From Symbiotaphrina buchneri (taxonomy: Eukaryota; Ascomycota; Symbiotaphrinales; Symbiotaphrinaceae): a DNA stretch of 64,000 nucleotides. Shown one piece after another: positions 24,236-36,123 of this stretch. Numbering within the stretch: position 1 is the first letter of the stretch; each line of letters opens with the position of its first letter. Location: NCBI GenBank assembly GCA_001599915.1, contig BCIG01000004.1, positions 558,001 to 622,000 of the forward strand, in the 5' to 3' direction. A program made the translations under genes and the position numbers. The notes under the pieces are model-generated. The model searched no databases. It saw nothing but the letters and a program-made list of their open reading frames with translations, and was not told the DNA's origin.

Positions 24236-27200
24236 ATGCTTCCTGATACTGCAACGCAAGGCTATCCTACCACCGATGACTGCTTGGACTGGTCTGCAGA
24301 TGGACTATTAGCATTTGCGGCAAGCGAGAATGTTGAGATCCTCGTAAGTGGTAATGCTAATGTCTCATATTGGCGAGTCATCTGATATGTGCCACAAAGA
24401 TACCCAAGCTGCCGAACACGAAAGGCCCGGGGGTCCCGTCCGGCAATGTTACCGCCGAGCATGGTGTACAGTGGGAGCATATCAAGATCAAAACGAATGC
24501 TTTCACAGACGCAGAAGTCCCGGAAGTGCTTGCCACGAGCTTCGACCTCATGTCTATTGGAGAAGAGCAGTCCGAAAACCATGTGATCGGACTCAAGTGG
24601 TCACCGCCAGGCCTAGCTTTCTATCGTCGTCCTGCCCTAGCGGTGTCAACTTCTAATCTCATTCTTTCGGTGTGGGAGTCGACTCGTACCCCTCTTGACC
24701 TGAATAGTTGGGCAAGGGGCTTGGTCATCAATCACGCCTTAAGAGAATTCTTCGAAGACAAACCGCAAGGTAGTGGCCTGACAGATTACGAGCCTGAAGA
24801 CTTGCTCCGACTCAGATGTAGGATCAGATCTTTTGCCTGGAGCCAACCTTGTCATCTGCCAGAAAGCAGATATAGAAGTAAATTCTCTACAGTATGGGGC
24901 GGCCAACTACTGGCTGTGGCGAACGATAACAATGAAGTGGTCTTCCTGTCGATTCGTTCAACATGTGATAGTCTGCTTCCGTCTAAGACAAGATGGTCTG
25001 CACAAGTCCTTGACTTTTTCCAAGTCACCCCAACTGGCACTTCGCAGTATGGCATTGAAGCAGGCTCGATCTTGGCTGCTTGCTTGCGTCCAGCACGGTT
25101 TGTCTCGAGCCTCTCCTGGAGTCCTTGGATCCAGAGGCTGGGAAATGATACTGAAGCTGCAATTGCGTATATCATGGACGGAGTCCTGTATGTCCGCAAT
25201 GTATGCCTTCGGCAGCCTTCAATAACACCGACAGAAACGCAAAGGATGGTTGAGCCGGTAATCAGATTTGGCGCTGTTCATCATGCTGCTGCAACATTTT
25301 CCGTCAAGGATTCGTACCAGGGACCGCTGTTATGGTCCAACCAGGTGAGCTTGTGCTGTGTCCTTCCCTTCAGCGACGGAAAGTTGATTTTGCAGCTTTC
25401 GGAAGGGAAGCTGTACTTGACAGCGACAACTCCGGGCCAAGTACATGTCTACGCGTATACAATACATGGTCGAGGAGATGGCCGGTCAAACCAGGAATCA
25501 ATCGCTTCTGCACAGAATTATCTCAGTGAGAATGTGGTCTTCGCGGCGTACGAGCACGGGCACTGGGACCAAATAACTGGTAATATGTAGCGTTCTCGAT
25601 ATCTCATGCCACTTATTGACGGAGCCAAAGGTATAACCTTGCAGGTTGCCCCTGCCGGGCATGATAAGACAGCATTGCTCCCGAAACTTCATGCAACCAC
25701 GATTTTGTCAGCCTTACCGGTTCTTAACCTCTCATTACCTGGCCCACGCGCAGAAATCCAGGACCAGGGGATTTCCGGCTGGTCCAAAGGGCTCGACAAA
25801 GCCAGTGCTCAATTCAGCAACCAGCATGATCTGGCTGGACATGTCGTCTGCAGAAAATGGGGTCTATGTCATTCACCACTGGGATCTCATATTGCGGTAG
25901 CCTGCTCCTTGCATCCGTCAGATATGCCGCAATATCTAATGGCTCACGAGGAGAGCTGTCTTGTGGTGTTCAGTGAGGAGATCAGCGACGCGCACGGGTT
26001 CTGCCAGATGATGAATCATTACTTGAATCAAGAACATGGTGATCTCGTCTGGTGCACTGCCTGTCGAATACCCGCTGACTGTTCCCAGGAGATACAAATA
26101 CGGGCAGCGAGGCATTACTACTTGAAATGACTGCTAGGAAGGAAACCGAAACGACTAACTCCATGTCCAATGTTGCGTCACGCTTTCAAGAGCTATTTGC
26201 CAAAAAAGCGGAGTCCAGCTCCAACTCTAAAATATCTGAGACCAGTATTTCCTCAAGTCGCTCGTGAGTACTTACCTCCATTGTGAAATGGAGTACGGAA
26301 CTGACTATGGCAGTAACGTGGAAAGTTTCGGCCATTGGGAAACGTACATATTCCTAGCAGAGACATTCCTTTATTCGGAGCCCTTGACAACCATACGCCG
26401 AACTTATTTGAGTGAGATGGCCATTGCGCCTCATTGGAACGCCCCGTTTGCCAGTAAAAGTAATGCTCCGCTCGATGGAACCACGTCTATGCTTCTTGGA
26501 GGCTTACCTGCTGAGCTTGCACTATTACGAAGAGTGACATCGAGCTTCTTGGAGATGCCAAAGCAATGGTTCGGTGAAGACTCTATGTCTCTGAGGATTT
26601 TGTACGCAGCCTGCGTGGTCAGTATGCTGGCACTACCAATGACACCTTATTTGCGCGAGACTTGCAACGGTGTCCTGACATGGTTGGCTGAAACGTTGAA
26701 TGTAAATCTTGATCTGGAGCTGGGAATATGTCAAAAAGGCTTTGATGAAGGTTCTAAAAGGATCACCAGCATCAAGGCTCGAACAAAGGAGGAACTCCAG
26801 GGCAACGGGACCAAAATTTTCGAATCATGCGACATCTGCGGCGAGGGTATTGGCTGGCACGATTTGCTTGAAGCGCGTTGTGCAATGGGTCATATCTTTG
26901 GTACGTCCTACTGTCATCAAAGGTGCAGATAACTGCTGACGCTTATTTCATCAGTGCGTTGCAGCCTGACATTCCTAGCAATACAGGAACCTGGCATATC
27001 CAAATTTTGTGGAATTTGTGGGAGGCAATACCTCAGAGAACCATCTATCGCCGAAATTGGTGGGAAGAATATGGATGCATTTGCTGAGAATGCTCCCTTG
27101 CTTGAGCACAGCACGCAAAATCCTGAAGCGGTTACTGAGCCGACAGTCGTACAGAATGGAAGTCCAGACAACAGGAGCAGTAAACCGACTTTTGCACGGC

Positions 27201-27256
27201 TACTTTTTGCAGCATGCGATCTTTGCTTGTATTGCGGGGGAAAATATTATGATTGA
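24236..27256 (+). CDS. RNA polymerase III factor TFIIIC 90-kDa-like subunit (Tfc/Sfc9 type)
   Basis: Subunit of TFIIIC, which binds the internal A and B boxes of tRNA genes and recruits TFIIIB. Exons: 24236-24343, 24400-25579, 25631-26038, 26089-26263, 26314-26900, 26955-27256; 2760 nt, 919 residues. The N-terminal half has WD/beta-propeller-like phrases (C-L-D-W-S-A-D-G-L-L-A-F-A-A, V-I-G-L-K-W-S-P-P-G-L, G-G-Q-L-L-A-V-A-N-D-N-N-E-V). The C-terminus is the TFIIIC zinc-finger: E-S-C-D-I-C-G-E-G-I, then C-A-M-G-H-I-F-V-R-C-S-L-T-F-L-A-I, F-C-G-I-C-G-R-Q-Y-L, and finally L-L-F-A-A-C-D-L-C-L-Y-C-G-G-K-Y-Y-D at the stop. The finger is split by the last intron (26901-26954). Assignment to the 90-kDa branch is from this finger plus the propeller. 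Confidence 0.9.
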
Positions 27257-27550
27257 TAAGCGACACTGGTGTAAGTATGCGCATTTCCATGCTGTCTATG
27301 ATTAGACTGCTTTACTACACTCAGGTTGGTCAATCTTCAAGGGCTTCTCTGCGTTTCTGCTTACCATTGCTGAAATGTCAAGCTGATCATCGTGCTTGGG
27401 AAAGGCTCTTTATCCAGAACTTGGTCTGACTTCGAGCACCGCAAGCGGATGTGGGCAAGAACAAAGACAAGACACAGGACAACGTCGACAAGAATGACTG
27501 TACTTGAGCCACTCCCAACAGATCCTATACTTTCAACTTGACACACAGTC

Positions 27551-29443
27551 ATGAGCTCACCGAAGGCGCAGAGGGTGACCCTGCGTCTTTCCACAACGTC
27601 CGAGGGGTCCCCCAGAATTGTCTTCCCGCAGAGCCCAGGTGTACAAAGTGCTTATCCAGAGTTTGACACTGTCGAAACTGAGAAGACAGCGCCGGGTATC
27701 ATGGAAAAGACTGTGTTGGAGCCTGCGCCAGAGCTTGGCATGAGTGTCCACTTACAGAACCTATATGATGCCCCCGACGGCTTGCATCAGAATCCTGTGA
27801 TGAACAACACCAACAAGTCTTCAAGCACGAGATGGAGTCTCCCAACTTACGATGGGGGTCGTTCGACAGTGGAAACTTCGTCTCCCCGAGTACCGCCCAA
27901 CAACGTACCAGAATTCGCCTTGCAAGCAGAGCAACACCCGATAAACACCATCAATAGCGGCGATCCCTTGCTCGCTTCTGTTGGACCTCGACGTCACAAG
28001 TCTGTTGGCGCTTCCCAAACAGTTTCAGGATTCCTTCCCTTGACCGCTGACGGGCAGCGACGTGAACTACACCGCGAAAGCATTGTTATCATGGAGCCTT
28101 ACCCTGGTACGGATCTTCCAGGCGAAGATGAGGAAGATGATGGTACCCCCATAATGGCCCAAGGAGGCCAGCTTCTTTCTCCAATACGCATTGATGTTAC
28201 CTCAGATCGGCCAATCGTCTTCAAGCCTTACCCAAATTCGAGAGCGAAACTGGTACGAAATTCTTCGCCAAAACCTTCGCCGAGAACATCCGCAGTGATC
28301 GAGAGTGGTAGTCCAGTGTCTTTGCAGCAAACCAAGGCCGAGAGGATCCTGGGCACGAACTTCGCAACAGTACCCGACTCTCAGACGTACTTGCGTACAG
28401 ATGATCCAGGCGCTTATCCTGACCATACAACGAGCGCGCCTCCTCTCGACGCACATATTCCAAGTTTCAATTCAGGAAGGAATGACAGTCTTCAGCCGAC
28501 GGTTGAGGAAGGCCAGGCTCTTCCTTCTGAACTGGACGTCGGACCGCCCTCACCTAGAAATAATCCGACTGGTTTTTCGAAGAAGGTAAGACTAGTACCT
28601 ACCTTCATTGATACGGCAACGGGCGCTCACACTTGGCCTGAGAATATCGAGCGTACGCCGTTTCCTCTGGCAGATAATGGCCGGCACGAGTCGTCCGCAT
28701 TCCCTACTGGGTTTCAAAGGGACTCAATACTGACATTATGCCTTTACGGGCACTCGAGAACGGCACCGAGGATCTGCAGACTCGTCGTACCTGGGCGTCA
28801 TGTCTTTCCAGTCCCTGACGCAGCTCTGGAATTAGACACAGGATTGAAGCCTCCCGCCTTCGATGATGAGAGACTCTTCATGTTGATGCGAGCCGAGTAT
28901 CACAAGCTGCGAGGTACGGTCCGCTGCTGGTTCAGTCTCCGTGGCCTCCGAGCGCTCGATATGGGATCTATGTCGCGCTTCTCCTTTGGCGGCAGTGTTT
29001 CCATAGGGTCATCTCCTCCACTTCTGCCCGAATTGCCCCTACAAGCTGGCAAATACTGTCCCGAGAGAATGTTCGACTTCTTCCAACGCCCAGAGCGAGG
29101 TCGTGGCAAGCACAAATGGATCGATTGGATTCACCGTCTACCAGCGAACCCGGGCGATGGCGCACTTTTCGGCGAAAAGCTTATGGTAGAGTTTGTGGAA
29201 GGATGGTGCCCTGGCAAGATTGCTGGCGGAGCTCTGGGAGTTTTGTTTGCTAGCGTGGCCGCCGGATTGTTGTGGATTTTCCTTGGACTCAGCGCAACTT
29301 CACGTGGTACACCGGACGACCATCTCGGGTTCAGGGATGCCGGCCGACGGGTAGAGACAGGGATTGTGCTCTCTGGATTCATTCTGCTCGTCGGCTGGAT
29401 GCTCCTCGGCCTATGGGCGTTACTGAGCTTGCTCATTGCATGA
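27551..29443 (+). CDS. Hypothetical protein with two C-terminal membrane segments
   Basis: Uninterrupted frame of 630 residues beginning 294 bases after the TFIIIC gene. Residues 1-~390 are polar and probably disordered, rich in Ser, Pro, Thr and acidic residues. About 395-550 looks folded, with L-T-L-C-L-Y-G-H-S-R-T-A-P-R, R-A-E-Y-H-K-L-R-G-T-V-R-C-W-F-S-L-R-G-L and W-I-D-W-I-H-R-L-P. Two hydrophobic helices close the protein (about 555-577, A-G-G-A-L-G-V-L-F-A-S-V-A-A-G-L-L; and about 603-630, G-I-V-L-S-G-F-I-L-L-V-G-W-M-L-L). That predicts a large cytosolic domain tethered by a C-terminal hairpin. The family is not one I can name; its folded region resembles uncharacterised proteins of filamentous fungi. 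Confidence 0.75.
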   Translation: MSSPKAQRVTLRLSTTSEGSPRIVFPQSPGVQSAYPEFDTVETEKTAPGIMEKTVLEPAPELGMSVHLQNLYDAPDGLHQNPVMNNTNKSSSTRWSLPTYDGGRSTVETSSPRVPPNNVPEFALQAEQHPINTINSGDPLLASVGPRRHKSVGASQTVSGFLPLTADGQRRELHRESIVIMEPYPGTDLPGEDEEDDGTPIMAQGGQLLSPIRIDVTSDRPIVFKPYPNSRAKLVRNSSPKPSPRTSAVIESGSPVSLQQTKAERILGTNFATVPDSQTYLRTDDPGAYPDHTTSAPPLDAHIPSFNSGRNDSLQPTVEEGQALPSELDVGPPSPRNNPTGFSKKVRLVPTFIDTATGAHTWPENIERTPFPLADNGRHESSAFPTGFQRDSILTLCLYGHSRTAPRICRLVVPGRHVFPVPDAALELDTGLKPPAFDDERLFMLMRAEYHKLRGTVRCWFSLRGLRALDMGSMSRFSFGGSVSIGSSPPLLPELPLQAGKYCPERMFDFFQRPERGRGKHKWIDWIHRLPANPGDGALFGEKLMVEFVEGWCPGKIAGGALGVLFASVAAGLLWIFLGLSATSRGTPDDHLGFRDAGRRVETGIVLSGFILLVGWMLLGLWALLSLLIA

Positions 29444-30508
29444 GAATTGCCCTCACATCGTACAATAGCGCACATAAACAGGGCTTGCTATGGAAGAATG
29501 ATTTCCGTGGAGGCTTCCTGACAATTGGAGCAGTCTAAATTTGTTGGAGCTTCTGTTGGCTCGGCATCTTGTTCCAGCATGTTTCGCGTGTGCCAAGGCC
29601 GTCAATGTACCAGCCGTTAGTTTGTATTTACGTCTTCCTACAAAAGGTTAAGCCTGGACAACCTAGCGTCACAGTTGATTGTTTTGGGTGAAACTGTCAA
29701 AAATAGTACGAGTACGCTGCGGTTCCACGACGACGGTCATGATGATGATCATGATGTACACGGAGTTCCCTCTTACATTCGCATGCAGGAAGTATACAGC
29801 ATTTGTAGCAAATCGCGATATCGCTACGGAATGGACGGTAGAATAGAATAATAGGACCCAGCAAGGGTAGGAACCTACTCCGTATGACGCCAGGATTTGA
29901 AGCAAGCATCCCCACCTCAGCCCCCGAATTAAGAGAATCTCGTGAGTTGGTGCAGTGCATGACGACGCTTGACGATGATTTAGGTTGTCCTCGGCGGGCA
30001 AGCGGACCAGAAGATGTGCCGTAGCGTCGCTGCTACTTAGTCTCGTGCATCTGACTGGTCCAGGGGAAGGAGGCCGGGGGTGGGTTGGTACAGCCCCTGG
30101 CCAACTAACAAAAAAGTGCTTGGTGTTTCCAGCCACCGCGAATCTGGTCCTTTTCCCGCGCAAAACGCATCAATCAGCAGGGAACACCAAATCACACACC
30201 CGCACCCGCACACCCCAAGCATACGTCAAACCCTCGACCTGCCATGCATCTTTCCTTCTCCAAAGCATCGCTCTTCACCTATCCTCCAGGCAATCTCTGC
30301 TCCGTCTCCATCTTCAGCGCACTTCTGAACATGTGATGCCTCGCCGAGTCGCTCATTCCGCATCAATAAATCCGTCGACACTTGTTGTTCCATCATCGCG
30401 CACTTCCTGTTTACGGTAGTTGCGGCTGCACGAACCCGACAAGAGCCGGTCCGCATATCGTGCATTCCAACCCAGGACTAACAACCTTCACATTCCTCAT
30501 ATCGCACA
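29444..30508. other. Intergenic, no gene seen
   Basis: 1065 bases between two plus-strand genes. The part before 30509 is pyrimidine-rich and contains short C/A-rich stretches (about 30190-30215). No supported ORF, RNA gene or repeat. Confidence 0.45.
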
Positions 30509-31183
30509 ATGGCGCCGATACCACAATTCCAGGCGGCCGAAAATGCAGTCAACGGTATCGTGAGCGGATTATCGACGCTATTCACACGCTCGTTAGACAT
30601 AAAGGCATCAGCATCCTCACCTCGCTCAGAAGCGGGCAAGCTCATCTCTAGAGCATCCGAATCGATACAAGCAATAGCGCGGCGGCAGAGTGTCGTCCTA
30701 ATACCTGCTACATACCCTAATCTAAACAGTGGGCCTGCTCCAGGTGCGGTCGCAGGCATTGTGCTTGGGTCTGTCGCAGGATTCCTGCTTCTATTCTGGT
30801 TGATCTACCAGACGTTCAATAAGAGCGGAACCGTCGTGGAAGAAGAGACCATCGTGCGCCGTCGGTCACGGTCGCCTTCCAGGTCACCACCTTCGAGACG
30901 CTCTTCGCGGCGAGAACGAGAAGAGTTTATCGAGGTTGACCGGTCGCCGCGACGGGAACCTCGCCCCGAGCGCATAATCGTGGAGGAACGGAGGGCACCC
31001 AGCAGGCCTCGAACAGTGGTTGAGGAAGATATTGTGGAAGTCATCGAAGAAGGCAGCCCACCGCCGCGAAGACCGAGGAGGGAAAGCGGCTACCGAAGGG
31101 TAGACCCAGATCGTTACGCCGGGGGTAATGCACAAATGGAAGAATTGTACAGGAAACCTTCAGGCCGAAGATCGAGACGGTGA
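30509..31183 (+). CDS. Hypothetical single-pass membrane protein with Arg/Ser-rich tail
   Basis: Single exon, 224 residues. An amphipathic N-terminal part (1-75) precedes one clear transmembrane helix (about 80-102: A-V-A-G-I-V-L-G-S-V-A-G-F-L-L-L-F-W-L-I-Y). The C-terminal 120 residues are highly charged: R-R-R-S-R-S-P-S-R-S-P-P-S-R-R-S-S-R-R runs, then alternating acidic and basic stretches (E-E-D-I-V-E-V-I-E-E). The tail resembles RS-type, phosphorylatable sequence. There is no N-terminal signal peptide, so the helix probably serves as an internal anchor. Family unknown to me; the A-P-G-A-V-A-G-I-V-L-G-S layout is common in small fungal single-pass proteins. Confidence 0.7.
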   Translation: MAPIPQFQAAENAVNGIVSGLSTLFTRSLDIKASASSPRSEAGKLISRASESIQAIARRQSVVLIPATYPNLNSGPAPGAVAGIVLGSVAGFLLLFWLIYQTFNKSGTVVEEETIVRRRSRSPSRSPPSRRSSRREREEFIEVDRSPRREPRPERIIVEERRAPSRPRTVVEEDIVEVIEEGSPPPRRPRRESGYRRVDPDRYAGGNAQMEELYRKPSGRRSRR

Positions 31184-32193
31184 TAAGGCAAGCTAAGCGC
31201 TGGAGGATATGGCAAGCATATGGGACGATGGCCCTCTGGACAGTCCTTGCATGGACCGGAGCGTGGGGTGGTATGGCTTCGTAGCCTTCACTGGAGAAGA
31301 TTTGTTGCGCACTCAATCGCGGGAGATCCTTCTGGATGCCGCCTTACTGGGGTATGTCGATATTTGCTTTCGGAATTTGATTCTGCAAGGCGTCGTGGGA
31401 TTGGTGAGCACTTCATGGCGTTGCGGGCATATCGCAGGAGGATGTATGGCGGGGTCTCTATACGCCTGGCATCCATGCATATAGTGGATGAGAAAATATC
31501 CCTGGGATTTGCGCTGAGTTGCAGGCATGTGTGAATTGAGTTTATCGAAAATCAGCAGGTCGCTGGATTTCTGTCTGGAGACATAGCGTAGCGTAGCAAT
31601 TGAGAATAAGCCAATCCTCCACCTCTGGACAATTTAGTGAACTGACCCAGATCACATTCTCGGCTTTGAAACCCCCTACTTCATGCCTCGTGATGCTGAA
31701 ATGTCAACAGTGCTGTGGTTGGCATCTTGTTGGAGGAAGGTGATCTTTGCACGTGTCGTATGATTGGCCGAGCCACGAGCCACTCGAGCCGGCGAACGCG
31801 CCAAGTTCATTCCTTCACATGTGAAAATCGCCCGAGCGCTCAACAGTTGGACCCTTAGCCAACTAGGGGTCTCTCACCTCCTCCGATAAAGGCCGCTCAC
31901 TCTCCCCGGCGCAGCTTTCCTTGCTTACATCTATCGGCTATGCTCTGCGTTGTCTTCTGCTTCTCTTCCTTATGGCTATCCATTCATAATGGCGGAGTCC
32001 ATGGTGTGAGCTTTTAGACCGTCTTCTTCATTATCTCTTCTGGTGTGGACCTGGGGTCGGACGCGGCTGGTACCCACTCTTTGCTATCTGTTCTTATCTG
32101 ATATCCATTATAACGGTCACCGGATCTGATCTTCGCTTTGCAAAGTTGCAAGGTCGTCTATATATCTTCTTTTCTCCGTCACAATCCTCATCG
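31184..32193. other. Intergenic, no gene seen
   Basis: 1010 bases. An ATG at 31989 opens a very short frame (M-A-E-S-M) ending near a GTGTGAG sequence and could be a small leader exon or upstream ORF of the next gene; I cannot decide. No repeats or RNA genes seen. Confidence 0.4.
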
Positions 32194-33319
32194 ATGGCCG
32201 AGGCGAACGCTCAGGTGAAGCAGCGGCCGAGGATGCACAGCCAATACCCAGCCCGACCGTTATCCGCTGAGTTCCTCGAGATTCCTCCGTCCTCTCGATT
32301 GTATGCTATGCTCCCATTCTCGGTTCAGAGCAAGATTCCGCGGCTCCCTTCGTTGCGACGCACTATGAGCATGTACAGCGGTGGATCGCGGAACGTTGTT
32401 GGCCACAGACCGATTGCCGGATCCCCTTCCAGTAGCGGTAGCACCTCTCGAGCGCAGACGCCTCCGCCTGCGTACATCTCCGCATTGCCCGGCAGCGATC
32501 CATCCTGCGCGATTACAACAGACGTGGATATGCTGGCATATTCCGCCAAAGGCGTGCTTCCTCTCTCAGATGACGACGATAGGCCGTCAACCTCAAGTTC
32601 TTCACCTGCGGCGCTTCCAATGGTCCCCGATTCGCGACGGATTGTCAACTGGAAGTTTGCTAGCCAAGGTCTGTGCTCTTATGGTAGTGGTCAGCATCAC
32701 ACTGATGTGATATAGGCGCCAGTCTTGTTACGGCCGCCGTAGAAGAATCGGCTGCTTTCCAGGAATGTAAGGAGATGCCGCCTTTGGGAGACAGCTGTAC
32801 ATACACGGTCTGACTTATCTTCTGCGCGGTCTACCGTCAGACCTCAGCGCCGAGGAGCAACTAAGTCTGCGCTCCGCCATTCCGCCGTCTATCACTCGTC
32901 CACCGCTTTCTCAACACATGTCAAGACATCCTGAAGACTTGGATCAGACTTCACCGCCGTCTATCTTGCATAGAATCCTCGCTGCTACGATCATCAACTT
33001 ATTCGTCCTTCTTCACTTCCTCCTTCCTCACGTCAAGGTCCTATTGCGCTGGGCGTATAATTACGAGCGACAGCATCGCATATCAGAGCGCTTGATTGCC
33101 TCCGGCATTGATACTGTGGATAACATTGGGAAGAGAAGTCTGGAAATAGGGGGCTTGGTGTCCAAGATGGGTGATGGCAAGGTTGGCCAGTTGATGAATG
33201 AAATAGCAGCTTGGTGGCTTGAAGGTGTGGCTGGAGGCGTGTATGAAGGCCTTGGAGAGGGCATGGTGATCATGGGCGCGCGAAGGCCGCCTAATTGGCA
33301 ATTTCGAAGCAGATATTAA
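32194..33319 (+). CDS. Hypothetical membrane-associated protein with an apparent frame break
   Basis: Exon 1 is 32194-32668, with an intron 32669-32715 (GTCTGT...ATATAG), then coding to 33319. The N-terminus (M-A-E-A-N-A-Q-V-K-Q-R-P-R-M-H-S-Q-Y) leads into a Ser/Pro-rich region, then F-A-S-Q-G-A-S-L-V-T-A-A-V-E-E-S. A second frame takes over with D-A-A-F-G-R-Q-L-Y-I-H-G-L-T-Y-L-L-R-G-L-P and carries one hydrophobic helix (I-L-H-R-I-L-A-A-T-I-I-N-L-F-V-L-L-H) to the stop. Between about 32765 and 32774 the frame shifts with no room for an intron; the total is one base short of a multiple of three. Both flanks look coding. The break could be a sequencing gap of one base or a real mutation. A long alternative intron to 32770 would skip the first conserved-looking stretch. 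Function unknown. Confidence 0.6.
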
Positions 33320-33937
33320 CGTTATGCCGTTGTTGGTGGGGACTTGCTTTATGTTTACGAGTCACGTCGTTACACTGATGATTTATACGTATTAGGAGCT
33401 CTTGGATTCATTGATGGAGTCTGGCTGTCTGGTTTTTGGATTGCCAATAATTGATCAATGGGGGATGTGGCTATGGACGCTAGAATAGAATATACGAAGA
33501 CTATTATCTGCGAGAGCTCTTACAATGCCAGCGAGCATCTACGAACGTATATCCGAGCAGAGCCCCATTCAACATCAACGACCATCCAGGGAGTTCCTGA
33601 TGGGACTTGTGTAGGTGGTATGTTATTCTTTCACTGCTTCAGGGAATTACCTGCTCGGTAGTGGAGCCGGCGAGCCGGAAGACTTGGCTGGAGCGCCGAC
33701 AAGCTAAAAGTAGCGGGCGCGATAAGGGGCTAGCGCGCAATTTAAGGTCTGATAAGTGGAGGCGAAAAGCTCGGGCGAGGAAAAAAAGTCCTTGTCCTTG
33801 CAATCCCAAGGGTTGTTTCTATCAACCTGTCCGTCTACCAGAAGAAATTCCCAACCGCTGAAGGGGACTCTGGTTTCCTTTGACGGCTACATAATCAGCA
33901 GCTGGAATTCTTGGGTTCCCACTGGACGGCTGTAATC
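33320..33937. other. Intergenic, no gene seen
   Basis: 618 bases before the DEAD-box helicase gene. Small open frames only; a G/A/C-rich patch at 33660-33800 has no obvious meaning. Confidence 0.45.
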
Positions 33938-36123
33938 ATGTCTGCGACCCTTCGAAGAGCTCCGGCGCTGATCGCCAGAGCTGCCCGTCTCACTTCCTCC
34001 CCTATCCGAGCTTCGACTACTCGATTGATCTTTGGCACGAGGCAGCAAAAAGTTCTCTCAAGCCCGATTGCTTTCAGAACTTACCATGATTCCAAGCAGC
34101 GACATCAACATGCTACCGCCGCCGTGGTGGAGGAACAGATCGAACGGGAGGTGGATGCCGAGCGTCCTCCTTCAGATGAAGAGATTGATACGGAGACGGC
34201 GATGGGCGACTTTCGTCGCTTCGAAGAGCTAGAGAAGAGCAATCTGGTGAACAAGAATGTGGTCCGCGCCATTACGCAGCGTATGGGGATATCGACCATG
34301 ACGCAGGTGCAGAGCCTGACGATCAGCGAGGCGCTGAAGGGTTCCGACATGTAAGCTGCAGTCAATGACATTATCACGAATTTCACTAATAAACCTATAG
34401 GCTGGCGCAGGCCAAAACTGGCACAGGCAAGACGCTTGCTTTCCTTGTGCCGGTGATCCAAAATATCATCACTAAGAACCCGGAACTAGCGAACCGTCGA
34501 TTGGGTCGACGGTCTGCTGACGCAAGCGACATTAAGGCATTGATTCTCTCGCCTACCCGCGAACTTGCTGAGCAGATTGCCGTGGAGGCAAGGAAGATTG
34601 TTATGGACACTGGGGTAGTGGTACAGACAGCTGTGGGTGGCAGTCACAAGGCCTCCATGCTGCAAAAGACGAAGCGTGAAGGATGCCACATCCTGGTTGG
34701 TACGCCTGGGCGGGTCAAGGATCTTTTAGAGGATGAGTACTCGGGCATCGCGGCGCCGGATCTCTCCGCTTTTGTGCTCGATGAGGCGGATAGGATGCTT
34801 GAGCAAGGATTCGAAAGAGAGCTGGTTGCTATTCAGGCTTGTCTTCCGGATCCTTCTCAGGTAGACCGACAGACTTTGCTTTTCTCTGCGACAATCCCTA
34901 ACGAGGTTCTCGACGTCGTCGAACGATTGGTCAAAGCCGACGCTAAGTTCATCCGGACTGTTAAAGAGGACGAGACACCAACCCACCAGTTGGTTCCTCA
35001 GAAAGAGGTCTTTTGTGCAGGGCTTGAGAACTTTCTGCCAGCCCTCCTTGAGCTTGTCAAGCGCGAGAAAGACGCCCGAGCTGGCAAGAATCTTCCTCCC
35101 TTCAAAGCCATTGTCTTCTTCAACAGCACCGCGGAAGTACAGCTCGCATACAAGACTTTTAAGAATCTTCGGAACCCTACTTCCAACTTCGTTACGAGGC
35201 ATGTCCTTCATCCGGTTGAGTTGCTTCAAATTCATTCCAGATTGACACAGATGGCACGGACTCGAGCTGCGGATGCTTTCCGTCTTGCTCGATCAGCCAT
35301 TCTGTTTTCCAGCGATGTCACTGCTCGTGGCATGGACTTCCCGAATGTAACACACGTTATTCAAATGGGTATCCCAGGTGGTCGTGAGACCTACATCCAC
35401 CGGCTTGGGCGCACTGCTCGTGCTGGCAAAGTTGGCGAAGGCTGGCTCTTCGTCAGTCCGCTTGATGCTAGAGAACGGGCATCACGCATTCACGGTGTCC
35501 CCCTGCAAAAGGATAGCTCCCTGCAGGTCGCTTCAGTTGACATGAGCGCACCGGCAGACTTGCCCCAAAGTGTGGTGGAAACGTTGAACCAGATCGGTGA
35601 GGCGACCAAGCTGGTTGACCACGAGGACAAGAGAGCTGCCTACATGTCTCAAATCGGTACTCTAAGCTGGGTCCCATCAAGGCAGAAAACGATCGACTCT
35701 ATAAACCGGCTAGCTATGCATGGTTGGGGAATGAAAGAGCCGCCGCCCGTGCCATCGGCTCTCGTCCAAAAGCTCGGTCTTTCGAGGATCCATGGTATCA
35801 ACGTTGGCCGAGGTGGGTCTGACCGAGGCGGCTTTGACAGAGGTGGATCCGACAGGGGTGGGTTTGGCAGAGGCGGATTTGACAGATCTGGTCGAGATTC
35901 GGCAGACAGGTTCCGCGGAGGCGATCGTGGAGAGCAAAGGGGTGGCAGATCGTCGTCGGCCTTCCGGGACCAATTCAACTCGTCACGGGACCAAGGCTCC
36001 GATAGGTCTTCGCGGGAACGATTTGATGGCCAGAGGCAAGAGCGCCCACGGTATAACAGCGCTTCGCGCGATAACGATAGAGGATTTTCTCGCGGTTCTC
36101 GGCCATCTCGGTTCTCCAATTGA
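33938..36123 (+). CDS. MSS116: Mitochondrial DEAD-box RNA helicase (Mss116 type)
   Basis: ATP-dependent RNA chaperone of mitochondria, in yeast required for group I/II intron splicing and translation. Exons 33938-34350 and 34401-36123 (intron 50 nt); 2136 nt, 711 residues. The N-terminus (M-S-A-T-L-R-R-A-P-A-L-I-A-R-A-A-R-L-T) is a strong mitochondrial presequence. Helicase motifs run in order: A-K-T-G-T-G-K-T (I), S-P-T-R-E-L-A (Ia), V-G-T-P-G-R (Ib), V-L-D-E-A-D-R-M (II), L-F-S-A-T (III), then S-S-D-V-T-A-R-G-M-D (V) and Y-I-H-R-L-G-R-T-A-R (VI). After residue ~600 comes a Gly/Arg/Asp/Ser-rich tail with repeated S-D-R-G-G-F and G-R-G-G-F, an RNA-binding basic tail as in Mss116. The start at 33938 is preferred over an in-frame ATG at 33911 because it begins the presequence cleanly. 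Confidence 0.93.
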
